DNA from: Thelonectria olida
Taxonomy: Eukaryota; Ascomycota; Sordariomycetes; Hypocreales; Nectriaceae
DNA length: 64,000 nucleotides
Direction of reading: 5' to 3'
Assembly: GCA_020736575.1 (NCBI GenBank)
Contig: JAGPYM010000030.1
Span: 248,001 to 312,000, forward strand
The notes under the pieces are model-generated. The model did not search any database. It was not told where the DNA came from and saw only the letters and a list, made by a program, of their open reading frames with translations. A program made the position numbers and the translations under genes. Of the stretch, positions 1 through 12,474 are shown piece after piece (positions within the stretch are counted from its first letter, which is position 1; each line of letters starts with the position of its first letter).

Positions 1-110
1 GCATGGAAGAGGACAAGGCCCGCGACGCCGCGTCCTCCAAGAACGGAGTTGTCGACGACGCAAAGGAGGAGGAGAACTATGGCGAAGAGGTCCAAGAGGA
101 CGAGGACTAA
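1..110 (+). CDS. 3' end of an unidentified gene with an acidic tail (partial)
   Basis: Only the last 35 or so codons are present, ending in TAA at 108-110. The readable end starts MEEDKARDAASS and finishes NYGEEVQEDED, so it is a highly acidic, probably disordered C-terminus. The gene begins to the left of the window, so the product cannot be named. It is convergent with VPS39, whose stop lies about 240 bases further on. The call rests on composition and an in-frame stop only. Confidence 0.5.
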   Translation, partial: MEEDKARDAASSKNGVVDDAKEEENYGEEVQEDED

Positions 111-351
111 GGCTGCTTCTCACACATCACCAGAGAGACCATGACGCGAAACATGGATGTTCAACTATATGCAGCTTTGTATTTGGGGTATTGACTGCTA
201 AATCATACTGGTTGCCACCTGATCCAACCCATGCAAATACAACAAGAGTCTTGTGTACGACTGTATACGCACGAAACCTCAACACACCAACAAATGCACC
301 CACACAAAAACGCAACAAATAAATCGAAACGGCACAACAAGAAACGAATAT

Positions 352-3300
352 CTAGAACCCTCTACCCCAGCTTGGCACCCGCGACGAATCAACCTTGTTC
401 CCCGTGACGCGGTTCAGGCAGCCGTAGTGCACCACCGTATTATCGGCAAGCACCGCCACTACGCTGCCCCCGATGCGCATCCCGCCACCAAGCTTCTTAT
501 GGCACACGACGCAGTGTCGCTCCTCCGTGATGGTGACGTGCCGATTCCGTCCACCCTGGCCATCTGGCGCGTCATCACCTAGGTGCAGTCGCGCGGCGAT
601 GGATATGCCCTCGGCCTTGCGCAGCCCTGCGACGATGCGCGCCTCGTTGACGAGTGTGTTGGCGGATCGGATCCGGCCGCGGAAGTACGATTCGAGTGAG
701 CTGACGGGGAGGTCATCTGGGATCAACCCAAGTGTCGATGTTGCCGGTAGACGGGACCCGTGCTTAGAGAGGAGGTCAAGAGCAGGTTCCAAATTGGGCT
801 TGTTTGGCGGAGACGGGTGAAGATAGAGTGAAAGTAGAGTGTGATAAATGGACGGCGTCGTGTGTTCCGGATCTTCCGACTCTTCCTTGGTCTGAGATGG
901 CGGAGGGCTGTCCTGGGACTTGTGAACGCGATTGCAGTAACTGTGATTGTTAGCCAACGAGATCCTCCTACACAGACAATTCTCAGCACTTACTCTTCAG
1001 CCTTGGCGTAGTCTTTCATCTTGAAGACATAAATCTCCAGCGCTTGCTTATGCTGGCCCATGTTGCTAAGCACTACGGCCTGAGCCTCATAGAAGGCAGG
1101 ATCTAGATCTCAATGTCAGCCAACATATCCTAGAGCAGGTATTGGAAAATAGGTAGAAACCAACCATCTCTGGGGATTAATTGGAACGCCTTGCTTAGGC
1201 TATACACCTGCCGCGACTCCCTCAAGAAGGTGACGAAGCGTGTCATCAACGCATCCCACTCGCTCCCCCTTTCCATATCGCGAAGGTTTTGAACATACAA
1301 CTCGACGAGACGATTATGCAAATCTGGAGTCATGTCCTCAAGCTCGTTGATGATGTGCTCGAGATACTTATTCTCGAGCTGCGTATCAACCTTGCGCAAG
1401 AAACCCACGACGACTTCTCTGGGAAGCATCTCTGCGTTTTCCGTATCGCCAGTGAAGATCTCGAGCGCCTGATCCGGACTTACCTTAAGAGTCCATTCGG
1501 CGTACTCGAGAATGAGACTGATCTCTGCAGGGGGAAGACTTTTGAGGTATCGGATTGTGCGCTCTGGGCCGTGGAGGGCGGGTGCAGCCTCGGCTGGTTC
1601 GTCTGCGGACCCAAACCGTTTAAGAAGCTGCAGTGCCTCCTTGTGTAGCTTCTTGCCATTGAAAAAGTCGACCAGTTCCGTATATCGATCATGTTCGAGC
1701 AGCTTTTCATTGACTACTTCTGGATCGCAAAAGTTGGCAATACGGAAGAGTGAACTGGTCAACGTTGGTCGTGAATACATGTAGGCGCGGAACAGGGTTG
1801 TGTCAACGAGACGGAACGTCTTCCGCAGCTCGTCCTCCTGCTTCTTCTCCGATGCGTTCAAGGTCGTCCTTAGAAACTTCTCCGGATCCTCTGCAGAGCC
1901 GTTCTGATCAGTTTGGGGCCTGAGCTTCCCGGTAACTGGATCAATAAGTGCCTGCAGACGGGTTCGAGTTCCGACTAGATAACTGTTCAGCTCTAGGACT
2001 GCATTCATCAAGTCTTTTCCTTCAAGCGGGCGGTCTGCATCGGCGTTTTCTTTCGCACTTGTCGGGTCCTCCGCATCCATCGACTCTTTTCTCGAGGATG
2101 ATGTTATTGACGTAGCATCAGGTTGGGGCTGGGGCTTCTTGTGACCCCCTCCCATCCACAACTTGGCAAAGCCGCTAGTAGCGTGTGGTGATGGCGGAGG
2201 CTCAGGAACTACTTCTGGAGTGTCCATACTGGTTCGCGTTCCGTTTTTCTTGGGTGTCTCTGGTGCATCAGTCCCCTCCTCGTCATTTTCCTTGTCCTTG
2301 TCCTGCTCCTCGCGATTCGTCCAAGCAGACAATTCGCCCGCAATTTCAGGGGGATATAGTTTCAACACTCGCTCGGGTGGCGCGTGAACATCGTTCTCGT
2401 TGAAGAGATCCAGAGATTGGCGGAACCTCTTGTTCTTGAAAAGCGCTTCCGCCTTGAGCATCTTGACCTCCCTAAGCGTCTCGGTCTTGTTCCTCAACAA
2501 GGCATCCTCTAACATGTTAAGAATACTGATGGCTTCGTCAAACTTGCTGCTGTCGACTAGTTCTTGGATCTGCAAGTCGTAGTCCGTTGCGTCCATCTTC
2601 CAAACGCACCGGTCGCTTGAGATGTGGAATCCCTTGCCTGCATGCGCCAAACTGACAGTGGGCGGCGGGAAGTATAGCTGAGCCGCACCCGGTAATGACA
2701 TACTTTGTAGTAGGGCCAAAGTACTTGGGTTTCGAACCTCGAGGGACCCTTTGGATGGTGGTTGTAAGGCCAAAATGTACGGGTAAGAGTACCCAATCGA
2801 ATCTGGCGCAATCTGCCATGGAATCTGTTTCTTCTCGATGGGATTTCCATTGTCATCGATGAATAGCGTGTTTATGTCCTTGGCCAGCAACATCTCCCCA
2901 TCTGCGAGCTTTGCGACCAGGGGCTTGGGCATGTATCCTCCCAAGCCCATGTATCCCATGCCAGCGCTGCTCATTGCGCCAAAACGGCTCGTCTGTCCGG
3001 CTGCAGGACCAGACCCTGGGCTCACAATCTCCTCGATTTCGCGGGTAACAACGTTCACCATGACGTAACCACCATTCATGCCACATACTAACTTGGTGGC
3101 GTTCGCCCAAGTCACGGACCGAATTGACTCGGCCAGAATCACCTCGCCCACATCCTCAGACAACTCGCTCTCGTGCCAGCTCCATAGCAGCAATCGCCTC
3201 TTGACCGCGACGGCCAGACGGCTGATGATCTCAGGAATGCCGGTATCAGGATCCTTGACAATGTTGGACGTGACCGCAAAGCATGACGCGTTCTTGGTGC

Positions 3301-3782
3301 GGGTTAGCGTATCGATATGCACATATGTCTGTAGGTCGTGTAGGTGTATGTGGTAGTTGGACAGCGACACAATGGTGGTGGCCTCCTTGATGATGGCAAG
3401 TTGCTCAATCGCTCGGTTGGAGAAGCGCTCGACTTCGCGGAGGAGGTCTGTCGGCCTCACAGCTGGCGCCGCAGCAGATTCGGTGCCATTGATCGGAGGA
3501 GTGGCAGCAGCGGCATCGGGATCGGTGTTCGGGGCGTGGCCGTTGGCGGGTTCAGGAGGAAGGTCGTTGAGGCGGTATACTCTCAAGGCACCAGTATTAA
3601 GGCCGACAAGAACGCGGTCGCCTAGAGCGTCAAAAGCGGTCAATATTGAGTTGACAATGGCAAAGCCAAGACTCGAAAGTATTAGAACATGCGCGCATAC
3701 CGTGTGCCAGGATAGTCTCAATCTTGGACTTGTCCCGCTGCCGCAACTCGATGATGGGTCGGGCAGTGAATGCGGAGAGCAT
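352..3782 (-). CDS. VPS39: Vps39/Vam6, HOPS tethering complex subunit
   Basis: Four exons on the minus strand: 3782-3701, 3621-1165, 1102-994 and 940-352, about 1078 aa. Splicing is supported by frame: exon 1 (MLSAFTARPIIEL...) joins ILAHG to DRVLVGLNTGALRVYRL, IPRD joins DPAFYEAQAVVLSNMGQH, and AKAED joins YCNRVH. The N-terminal third is a CNH (citron homology) domain, the middle is helical clathrin-type repeat (Vps39_1), and the C-terminus is the Vps39_2 domain with CVVCHKKLGG and HYGC zinc-ligand pairs. Family members tether vacuoles/lysosomes and late endosomes through Rab7/Ypt7 and build vacuole-mitochondria contacts. A long Ser/Pro/Glu-rich insert sits near residues 500-600. The start at 3782 is chosen because it gives the conserved leader. 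Introns are 79, 62 and 53 nt. Confidence 0.9.
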
Positions 3783-4450
3783 GGCGACAGCGGCCAGCTC
3801 GAAGCTGATGGGGTTACCTAAAGGAGAGGCTCATCAGAGAGCAAGTGTATGAGTAACCGCTGAGAAATACCCAACGAGAAAAAGGAGAGGGTGCGATGTT
3901 GGTGAGTGGTGTTGCGCCGTTGTAATTGGAGAGTCTGGTTGTTTGGGTGTTGGCGGCAGTTGAGTGTCAGTGTCGCTTCTGGTGGGAACTTCGATGATGG
4001 ATCGACGTCAGTCACCGGATGGTCAGAGCTTCCTGCATGTGGTACGGATACTGTGTGGTACAGTGTGGTACAGTGCGAGTTCGCCCTTTCACTCAATTCT
4101 GTCATGATTGTTCATTTCACATCTCACAGTTCAAGTTCAAGTTAATAACTAAGTAAACAACCGAAGCGGCAATTTCAAGATCATATTTCAATTTCAATAC
4201 CAGTACAAGCAAACACCAGCCCCGAACCGAGTTCATCTACCAAGAGCCAAGCCAGTAGATGTCAGTCTATGCCACGCCTCCTCTATGAATAGCCCATCTC
4301 CAAGAGGAGTTGTTCGCCCATCTAATAAATGATGAAATGCCAATACTTCGGACAAACATGTCCAATACCAAAAAGCATCGCGTATACCGAGCTGCACCCT
4401 CTCACATTCTGTATAATCCACAAACAAACACGTCATCTACCACCAACTAA
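3783..4450. other. Intergenic: VPS39 promoter and phosphate-transporter 3' end
   Basis: No gene is seen. On the minus strand a CTCCTTTAG acceptor-like site lies just before the VPS39 start, so a 5'-UTR intron is possible. Near 4050 there is a short direct duplication (GTGTGGTACA twice). The remainder is presumably the transporter 3' UTR. Confidence 0.4.
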
Positions 4451-7191
4451 CTAGTCCAGTCCAGCCACTTGCATGATTCCGTACCCAAGAGTGACCACGA
4501 CAACAAGAGTCATGATACTGCTTGGAACGCCACGGCTGATGAAGTGCTTGACCTGCAAGTACCGCTGGCCAAACGGATCCTCCTTCATGATCGCAGCTAT
4601 CTACTGTCAGCTTCATCCAATAGTCGATAGGGGCGAAAAACTTACTCATATTGGGGAATCCGCTTGTAGGCAAACCCATGGCTGCACTACACATGAGAAC
4701 GCCGCCCATAACCAACAGATTGGGGTGAGGCTGATCCATTGCTTCACCAACGTCAAACACAAGAGGCAGGAAAATCAAAGCAGCCACGGTATGGCTGATG
4801 AATGTCGCAATGACTAAGATCAAGGTCGAAAAGACGACCAGCACGCCATAAAGGCTCATGCCTTGGACCTTTTCAGAGACAATCTCGGCCAAAGTATGAA
4901 GAAGGCCAGAGGAGCGAACAGCCTTGCCCAAGGACAAACCTCCAGCTGCGAGAATGATGATGGTCCAGGGGAAGTTATTGAAGTCCTCCTTGGTCAGGAT
5001 GCCGATTCCAAAGAAGAGGACAATGGGGATGATGGCGATGACACCCATGTCTCCAAAGATGCCCTCAAGTTGGTGGCTTCCGCACCACAGGGCAATCGTC
5101 GCAATAGTCACAACAGTGACAAACCACTGCAGTGCCGTAAACTTCTCCTTGACTGGTCGAATAGGGGCAATCGTGGTGCCCTTGCCAGGCTGGAACGTGA
5201 CAAGCAGGAGAAACCAGATCAGGAAAATGGAGACGGCACCGACAGGAATGACAATGAAGAACCACTGAAGCCAAGTAGGAGCGGGCTGCATGATTCCCAT
5301 GGCCACAACGTTCTGTGGCGAGGCAATAGGGGAGAGCATTCCGCCAACGTTAGAGGCCAGCGCAATTCCGATAATGACCGCCTTGGACATGTCTGAGTCT
5401 GAAGGCAGAGTTCGCAACATGGGCTATAGAGAGTTAGCTCTTGTCTCGTTCCAAGCGCATCTGCATCGACGAACCTCAATAATAGAATAGCACAACACTG
5501 GAGCAGCCACGTTACTGATGAGCATGGACGCAAAGGCTGCCACAAACATGTTGGCAATCAGCACTGTCCTGGGATTGGTGCCGGCCTTGCTGAGGACCAA
5601 GGTGGCCAACCGCTTGTCGATAGTGCACTTTGACAGTGCAGCTGCCAAAGTGAAGCCACCGAGGAGAAGCATGATGACTGGCGTCCACATGGCAGCAAAG
5701 ATGGCGGATGTAGCCTCCTTAGAACCCAGGCGCCTCTGGGGTTTGCCGGGCGTCTCGTCGCGAACAACGTTCAGGAGAACGGAGAGGAAGGGAATTAATA
5801 GTGATGTAACGAATAGTGGGAGCGTCTGTGAGGCGGTTAGTCTCTAGCAGTTCAAGTACAAAATCATACCACGGTATGACTTACCTCAGTGGCCCACAAC
5901 AAACTGACAAAGACGAGCATTGCCAAACAGTTCTGCTGTTCAGCCTTCTCCATTATCGGCAAAGCTAGTAGAAGGAAGAAGATGACAATGCATGCAATGA
6001 GCGTCCAAAGGGACGAACTGGCCAGCCACGCAGGTAGAGTGATGCCTCCAAATGGCGTAGGGATGCGTGTCGCTGGCAGCGCCTTGGCCTCATCGCCCTG
6101 CAATCTCCTAGATGCAGAGGCTCGCTCTTGGCCAAGAAGTGCCTGCCCCAAGCCAGCAGCCTCGGCCCTGCGCTCGATACCGATGAGATCACGCCAGACA
6201 GTATTGCGTTCCCACACAACGTGTTCCCGAAGATGCGATCGTAGATCCTTGCGGGCCAGTTCTACGTCACCGCCAGTGACAACATCGGTATATGCCTGCT
6301 CCATTCTGGAGATCTTCTCCTCAAGCACACGCTTGGTCTCTTCCTTGAAGGGGTAGGCCGACTCAACATGGGCCTCAATGTAGCTGGACTTGAGCTCCTT
6401 GTCAAGAATCTTATCGAACTTTTTGAGGACTTTGCTAAAACCAGTACGGTTGAGGTTGAGATACGACTTGAGCTCGCACAATGAAACATACAGCCCAACG
6501 ATGCGCTTCTTGAGCATGATGCTTGATGAGAAGAGTCCCGACGAGAACATGATGGTCTGGTCACCGTACTCGTCTCCAGCACTCTGTCTCCTATTACGAT
6601 CGAACTCGACAGAGTTGTTCATGTCTGGCTGGAGCATCCTAGCGCTGAAGTTGCTCTTCTTCCGGCCACTGCTCCTTCGCCTAGTGAGACCAGTAGTCTC
6701 ATCTTCGTCGCTTCCGCTGTCGTCATTGTCGGAGCTACCGCGGCTGTGTGGGCTACGGGAACGAGGGCCGAGGGTACGATGGGCGTCGGAGGACAGTCGA
6801 CGAAGATAGGGTCGATCTTCAATGGCGCACTCGTTATCGATGTCTTCGAGTAGGGAATCCGCCTCGCCAAAGAGCTCCCTTTCTTTGTTGGTGTAGAAGG
6901 CGCAGATCTTGTCGAGCTCCGCATTCAAGGCCTGGGAGAAGACCTCTTCTGGAGAATCACGGCCGATGAGTGGTCTCGATTCAGCATCGCGGGCTCGAGC
7001 GTCATGTACCGACTTTTCGAGTTGGTAGATTCTATGGACAGGGCCATTGGAGTTAGAGGAGTTTCATCGGGGCTGGGATGGAGTCTATGATAAGGGAAGG
7101 AGACGTACAGTTTCTTGAGATTGCTGTAGGGAATGTAGTAGCTGCTCCAGTCCGGAACAGCATTGAACTGGAGACTGTGAGAGAACTTCAT
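4451..7191 (-). CDS. SPX-domain phosphate transporter, Pho87/Pho90/Pho91 family
   Basis: Five exons on the minus strand: 7191-7109, 7031-5885, 5825-5475, 5423-4646 and 4596-4451, about 834 aa. The start gives the standard SPX opening MKFSHSLQFNAVPDWSSYYI, and exon 2 continues IYQLEKSVHDARARDAESRP. The SPX domain spans roughly residues 1-330, with a Ser/Arg/Asp-rich insert (SPHSRGSSDNDDSGSDEDE). It senses inositol pyrophosphates and gates transport. The rest is a multi-pass ArsB/NhaD-type anion permease with small-residue loops such as ASNVGGMLSPIASPQN. Yeast relatives are the low-affinity plasma-membrane Pho87/Pho90 and the vacuolar Pho91. Sequence alone does not say which membrane is used here. 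Splice junctions keep frame throughout (WATE to TLPLFVTS, SIIE to PMLRTLPS, GFPNM to TAIMKEDP). Confidence 0.9.
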
Positions 7192-9050
7192 CTCGTCTTG
7201 TTCGTCGAGCCAAGCGCGCTTCTCGTCTCGTTTCTTCTTTCTTTGGGCTTCGCGCTCGGCTGCTCGGCGACGGGCTTCGAGAGGTTGGTAGTCGACTAGC
7301 TCGTATTCGTCGCCAATGTCTTGGGGACGGGGGTTTGCAGGAGTAGAGTTGACAATCCCTCCTCGGCCACCAGAGTGCTGGGTTTGGTGGTGAGGACCGG
7401 GGCGGCTTTCAACGGCTACGTCAGTGTCGAAGTCGAGGACAGGGCCGGGAACGGAGTCGTCTGAGGAGGGATTCTCGTGGGGAGTCGGAGCGGAAATGGT
7501 GGCGACGGTGAAAACAAAAAGGGCGAGGTGTCGTGTGCCTTTTGTCTAATGGCATTGAGAGCGGAGTCGAGTTGGGGGTGGGAGGAGCTTGTGGGAGCGG
7601 GAGCGGGAACGTTCGCCTTGCTGACGAGCAAGCTGGAGTCTATTCGCAGAGTCGCAAAAGTCTAAGGAAGGGGCTGCCCCAGAGAGTCTGGGTGACACAC
7701 TTCCACACAAGGGTTTGGTCGTTGCGCGCGCGCCTTGTTCTCGTTGGTGGCGGCGTCAACGTGGGCCTTTCCGGCCCTTTAGGTTGGTTTCTTGGAGATC
7801 GGGGAACTGAGGCAGAGAGGCTCGACAGGGATTGGCTCCCCCTCTCCCTCTCCCGTCCCGGATTCGAGGGTTCTGTGTGTGCCTTGTTTAGCCCTCCTTG
7901 ATGGCGCTTGTGATTGTCGTGAAGGAATCGCAGACAGGGCAGGCAGGCCAAAGTTGGACAGATTTCGAGGCAGGGGGAGGTACGTACTGCGCAGAGTTGA
8001 GAGTTGTCCTGTACGATTACGTCTCCGTGCAGGAATCATGAAGTTGAAGCTTACAGGGGTCGTCGAGCGCTGACCAGTGGGATGCAGGGCGTTGGAGGCG
8101 CTGTAGACATGCGACGAAGGGTAGGAGGGGGCATTGAGCTGAATTGATCCACTTCAGGCATGGGATCCATGAAACCTGCCTCAACCCCCACCGAGAGAAA
8201 AGGTCTCAAGATTGTCGTGTCGGGTCACAGGACGAAACCACTCGACGAGACACGGCAGATGGAAGAAACTAATAAGGTCGAGATATGTGGCGGCCATGCT
8301 CGTGACTTGCAACCTCGTCCTTCGAAATCGAGAGGGTTGTACGAGATCCGACCAGTCAAAAGTCGTCGTCGCGACATGATACTATCCCGTCGCTTCTCAT
8401 AGGCCAATCTCCCGCGGCCCAGTTCGACACCTCTTCCGCTCACCGAGCCGCAATATGCAAGAATGCAGACGCAACTTTAATGAATTGATGCATCTGACTA
8501 CAAATTGTCGTTGTACTTGTATCAAAGAGCATGCTAGCTTATTGCCCAGGCATTCTCATGACCCTCCCTTTGCCCCCCCCCCCCCTCTCCCGTCGTTCTC
8601 CCTACCTTCACGTAACACCAATCGGTGCTTCTATCACGACTATCGTCGTATCCAGCAGCAAGTGGAATGGATTCTAATGAGAAGCTGAGACGGCCTCACT
8701 CACATGGCTCTTCAACGGCCGCTCCTCAGCACTAACACACACACTAGCCCAGCAGTGCCACAACAGTCACCACCTATTTGTACGCTTGTCCTTCATTGCC
8801 TAACCCGAATACCCGAAGAAACTATTACTCGTCATGCATGCGACGGCTTACATGCGATAGTTGCTGCCGTGTGACCTTTGATGATACAACATGTACTTTG
8901 TCGGTAAAGATGCTCTAGATTTTCCCAAGTCTTCTTATGCAGGCCGCAAAACATCCAAAACTGATGTTTGTAAACACAAAGGTGGACTGTAATCTACAAG
9001 GCTGTCCTATCAAGTTCTAGTCAGGTCTCGTGGTATCAAATGGGGGGAAT
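7192..9050. other. Intergenic, upstream of the phosphate transporter
   Basis: No supported gene. Several short open frames overlap at 7400-8040, but they have no ATG-led coding signature on either strand and fit a long 5' UTR/promoter. There is a 13-C run at 8573-8585. Beyond about 8700 the DNA is AT-richer, leading into the NRPS relic. Confidence 0.35.
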
Positions 9051-9079
9051 CACAAGACAACAAGTCATATCTAGAGCTT

Positions 9080-10560
9080 AAGACGGAATTTTCTGAAGGA
9101 TCTATACCACGGACACCTTAATGCCAGCGAGACCGCTCCCTTGAGGTCACTCAACTTGTACTCGCCAAGGTACGTCAGCTTTCCCAAACAAGTACCGGCC
9201 TTCTCAACGAGCTGTTAAACAGCCTGCTTGAACTGGCCCAAAATTTGCTCCTTCAGAACCTTCGCGACAGTCTTGGAGTCGAACCAGCCATGAGACGAGA
9301 AACCGCCTCTGGTCGATGAGCAGACTGGCACTAATGCATGGATGTTGAACTTTGAGTCACTGGCAGGAACGAGTCGGTTCGCAGGCCAATCATCACCGGG
9401 CTGCTCGCCAGCAGATATATTGTCATGTGTTGAAGTCGGCAGTGCCTATGGGAGATCTGGGCTACGATTCCCTGTTGAACGACTTGGAGGAATTCAGAAG
9501 TAGGGCCGCGTGGTCGACTTGCGTAAGCATAGGCAAAGTGGTAATCATATCCCTCAATATCTTGACCATCCACTATGGGAGCGTTTCAGCGTGTGATCTC
9601 ACAGGAGAAGACATCGCTGCCGCTGATGTATCGCGAAACAGAAAGAGCTCAAGCAGCCTTGATGACGGCTGGAGGGTGGAGTTGGTGGGAGAATTCTCGA
9701 TGGGCATGTATATCTCGTGCAAGGAACTAAGGGCCGTCGACACCCTCAAGACATTCTCGCCAGAATGTGTCCGAAACAGCACGATCAATGTTGTCGAGGA
9801 ACTTGATGGAGTGCTTAAAGCCGGTAGGGCAGGTAAGTGTCTCGTCATGACACGCCCATCAGCTAGAGGCACAGCTCAACCGTTACATAGAGCGTAATAC
9901 ATGCTCAAGACAAAGTTAACAGTGCCAGATTAGTGTCCGTTATGACGGCATGCCAAACGAGAGGTTCCCCTAGCTCCATGGATTCATCCTAATCGCGAAT
10001 AAGGCATTCTCGGGCTGGTGCTAGAGTAGTACTTAACCTTGCCCATGGTAATAATCTGGACCAACCCGCGACCCAAAGCCTGAATAATACGGGTTTAGAG
10101 AACAAGACAATCCTGCTGGGCGACATAAGAGGTATTGGTGAAGCGCTCCGAGGTAATTAGATTGGACGTCGAACCACATACGCCGCCTTCACCTTGATGA
10201 AAAGGGCTATGGGAGGCTTCTGGGAAGGAGCGCAGGGATACGTGTTCTTCAAGCATCGACATCAATACCGCAGAGCTTGGCTGCCTGGGTGCGTCCTCAA
10301 GCATTCAGCCGGTTTCGAGTAGGAGAACGGGGGAGTTTCTTCCTGGGAGCCATGAGAAATCTTAACCACCTTGTCAGTCATGTCGCTGAAGATGGGTGTT
10401 GGGGAAGCTCTCAGCAACAGCCAATTCCAAACCCTTCTCATGAGTTGCAGGTTCCCTTCAAACTTCAGAGCACAAATATAGCCTCCACCAAAGCCAAGGA
10501 AGCTGCTGCCTTCTTGGTCAACGGCACTTGAAGCTGTGGAGGTTCCATGTCGCCTAGTAG
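9080..10560 (-). pseudogene. Decayed NRPS fragment: thiolation plus condensation domain
   Basis: Read on the minus strand across several frames, this is a nearly full-length condensation domain. In order: a thiolation-domain tail (QAAKLCGIDVDA, about 10290), the C-domain opening (NTYPCAPSQ, about 10240, then KAAYVVRRPI), TRIIQALGRGLVQI (about 10080), MELGEPLVWHAV (about 9970), the active-site region at 9899-9876, then KHSIKFLDNIDRAV and DTFWRECL (about 9800), ALSVSRYISGSDV with a GRNAP-like ITR-stop-NAP, TSEFLQVVQQ (about 9480) and the terminal FDSKTVAKVLKEQILGQF (about 9240). The HHxxxDGW motif has become YYALCNG-stop. Stops and frameshifts make it non-functional. No adenylation domain is seen upstream. 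Beside siderophore genes, a fusarinine-type NRPS (SidD/NPS6) origin is plausible but unproven. Confidence 0.75.
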
Positions 10561-11539
10561 TCTCCAAGTCTTTATTGGTGACTGCAACCTCGAGGTAGAC
10601 AGACTACCCTGTAGCAGTCTGCATAACATGTAGGTGGTTCGTCCTGACTAGAAGGCAACTTACATTAACATCAGTCGTTGTCGAGAAGGTAACTTCCCAT
10701 TGTAGTTTATCTGGGTGATGGATGAAGAACAACTCCGAATCTTATGTGGGCGATGAAGACATTGTTGCTGTCTGGTATCGCTTTTTGAAATGTTCCAGTT
10801 CTGGTGGTTGTGGAGTGGTGCTCTCGAGTTGAAGTGACGGGTAATGTCGATGTGACAAGGAACGGTCTCAAAATGAGCAAAGGAGAAAAACAATAAGAGG
10901 AGAGAGAATAAAAGTGCGAATTCGAAATTGACAGGAACTTAGACAATTCATTAAACTTCCCTGGAAACTCACCTATTGTGAATGTTTGCCTTAAGACTAC
11001 CCACCCGCTAAGCAGGAAGGTCAAGCTCAATGAAGTTGGTTCACAGCCATGTGTTCTGAGTGACTTTCGACGGATACATTTCTCTCCCAAGACTCGAGTT
11101 GCGATGAGCATGGAATAAATGGAAAATATTATCTATAAGGGTGCAATGCAATAGGAGGTTGCCAATGTCCAAGTGTGAGCGAGCATCATTGGGTTCTTTG
11201 TCGACAGACTATGATGGCCCAGAGACCATAACTGGTTCAGACAGCCCACCAATTTTGGTCAAGTCATGATGTCCGTCCCCATCGAGTTGCCGTGAAATCC
11301 TTGCAGTCATGATGCGGCCTGATTCCCTCCCAGTAATATCATGGGTAACGAACAGGTGGGAGCGAGTCGGGAGTTTGGGACATGTACCATTTTGTACCCT
11401 TCCCTGGCTCAGAGCGACAAATGGGGCCATTTTCCTCACGCCCCTCTGAACGTCTTTTATGGAGAGACTCCGAAGGTGTACGTAATGAGTGGGGGTACTT
11501 CCAGAAGTGGAATTGCGCCCCACTAATAATGAGGAATTG

Positions 11540-11548
11540 ATCAGATAA
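11540..11548 (+). promoter_or_regulatory. SreA-type GATA site (ATCAGATAA)
   Basis: Exact match to ATCWGATAA, the consensus bound by the fungal iron-responsive GATA repressors SreA/Sre1. It lies about 930 bases upstream of the SidI-like start codon. Confidence 0.6.
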
Positions 11549-11625
11549 AAATTTTCGGCCGACCTCGGCCCCGGGGGGCGTGGGTGGGTTGAAGCGTCCA
11601 AAACCAGCCATGTGGGCCGCTCATC

Positions 11626-11634
11626 TTATCTGAT
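11626..11634 (-). promoter_or_regulatory. SreA-type GATA site within a 15-bp palindrome
   Basis: TTATCTGAT is the reverse complement of ATCAGATAA. It overlaps the perfect palindrome ATCTGAT-G-ATCAGAT at 11628-11642, so two GATA half-sites face each other. It is about 840 bases upstream of the SidI-like gene. Confidence 0.6.
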
Positions 11635-12474
11635 GATCAGATTAGATACTTTTTTCCAAGCCTCGAACCAACGAGTTTCTGTTGCAACCAAACGAGAGAA
11701 AGCGCGCGTCTAAGAAGAGGTCCGGGCTTGGCTTGGGGAAGATCAAGAACCGGTGTCTCGGGGCGGCAGCATCCGTTTTGGGGGTGAGTCTAGACGCTCG
11801 GAACACGACAGCGAAAACCGACCAGCTGGGATGCATCATGGATGGATGGACGGATGGATGAGACGTGGTGGAGGAGACCCGATAATCTCAGGGACCCCCA
11901 AAAGTGGCCCAGAGTTGACCCAAAGATGGCTCAGAAGAAGACCCCGAACCAAGACCAAGAGATGCGCCAGAGGACTGGGCGCGGGTGAATATGACGGCTT
12001 TGGTAGGTAGGTAGGGAGGTATTCGTGCGAAGAGGTAGTGAACGGCAACCGGACCGTCCCCTGCACACACTACAGAGCTCCCCTGCATTGTAATTGCCGC
12101 ACCAGAACCACACTTTCCCACCCTCTCTTCCAAGGCCTCGTCCAACCTAACCTAGTCCTCGGCTCTTGGAGATGGCGTCCCACGCTTCCCACGTCCTAAC
12201 GCCTCCAAGAAGCAATGCGGCTGTGGGTCTGGATGCGCCGGCTGGGAAAAACGGGTTAACACGGGCGAGAGGTTGCGCGCATTGTGGGCGTCTGCGAATA
12301 ACCCGCTGGCGAACGACTGCGTTGATGACGGTGGCGGACTTGGGCATTGCATAATGGACCGACGTCGTCCCAGGAGCTGAAAGAGAGGAGGGACGCTTGT
12401 CTGTTTCGCAGCTCGAGCTGGACTTGTTACAATTCCTGCCAAAGGGGCCTCAACCACCACAATTGCCAGCAGTC

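Larger units (their letters stand above)
10561..12474. other. Intergenic, upstream region of the SidI-like gene
   Basis: No gene is seen. Two exact iron-repressor type GATA motifs lie at 11540-11548 and 11626-11634. A short GGAT/GATG-rich stretch occurs near 11840-11860. The in-frame extension upstream of the SidI-like ATG at 12475 has only non-ATG starts. Confidence 0.4.

Noticed and set aside
12397..12474. Upstream extension of the SidI-like protein
   Set aside because: It begins at TTG. The first ATG at 12475 gives a normal-length ligase.
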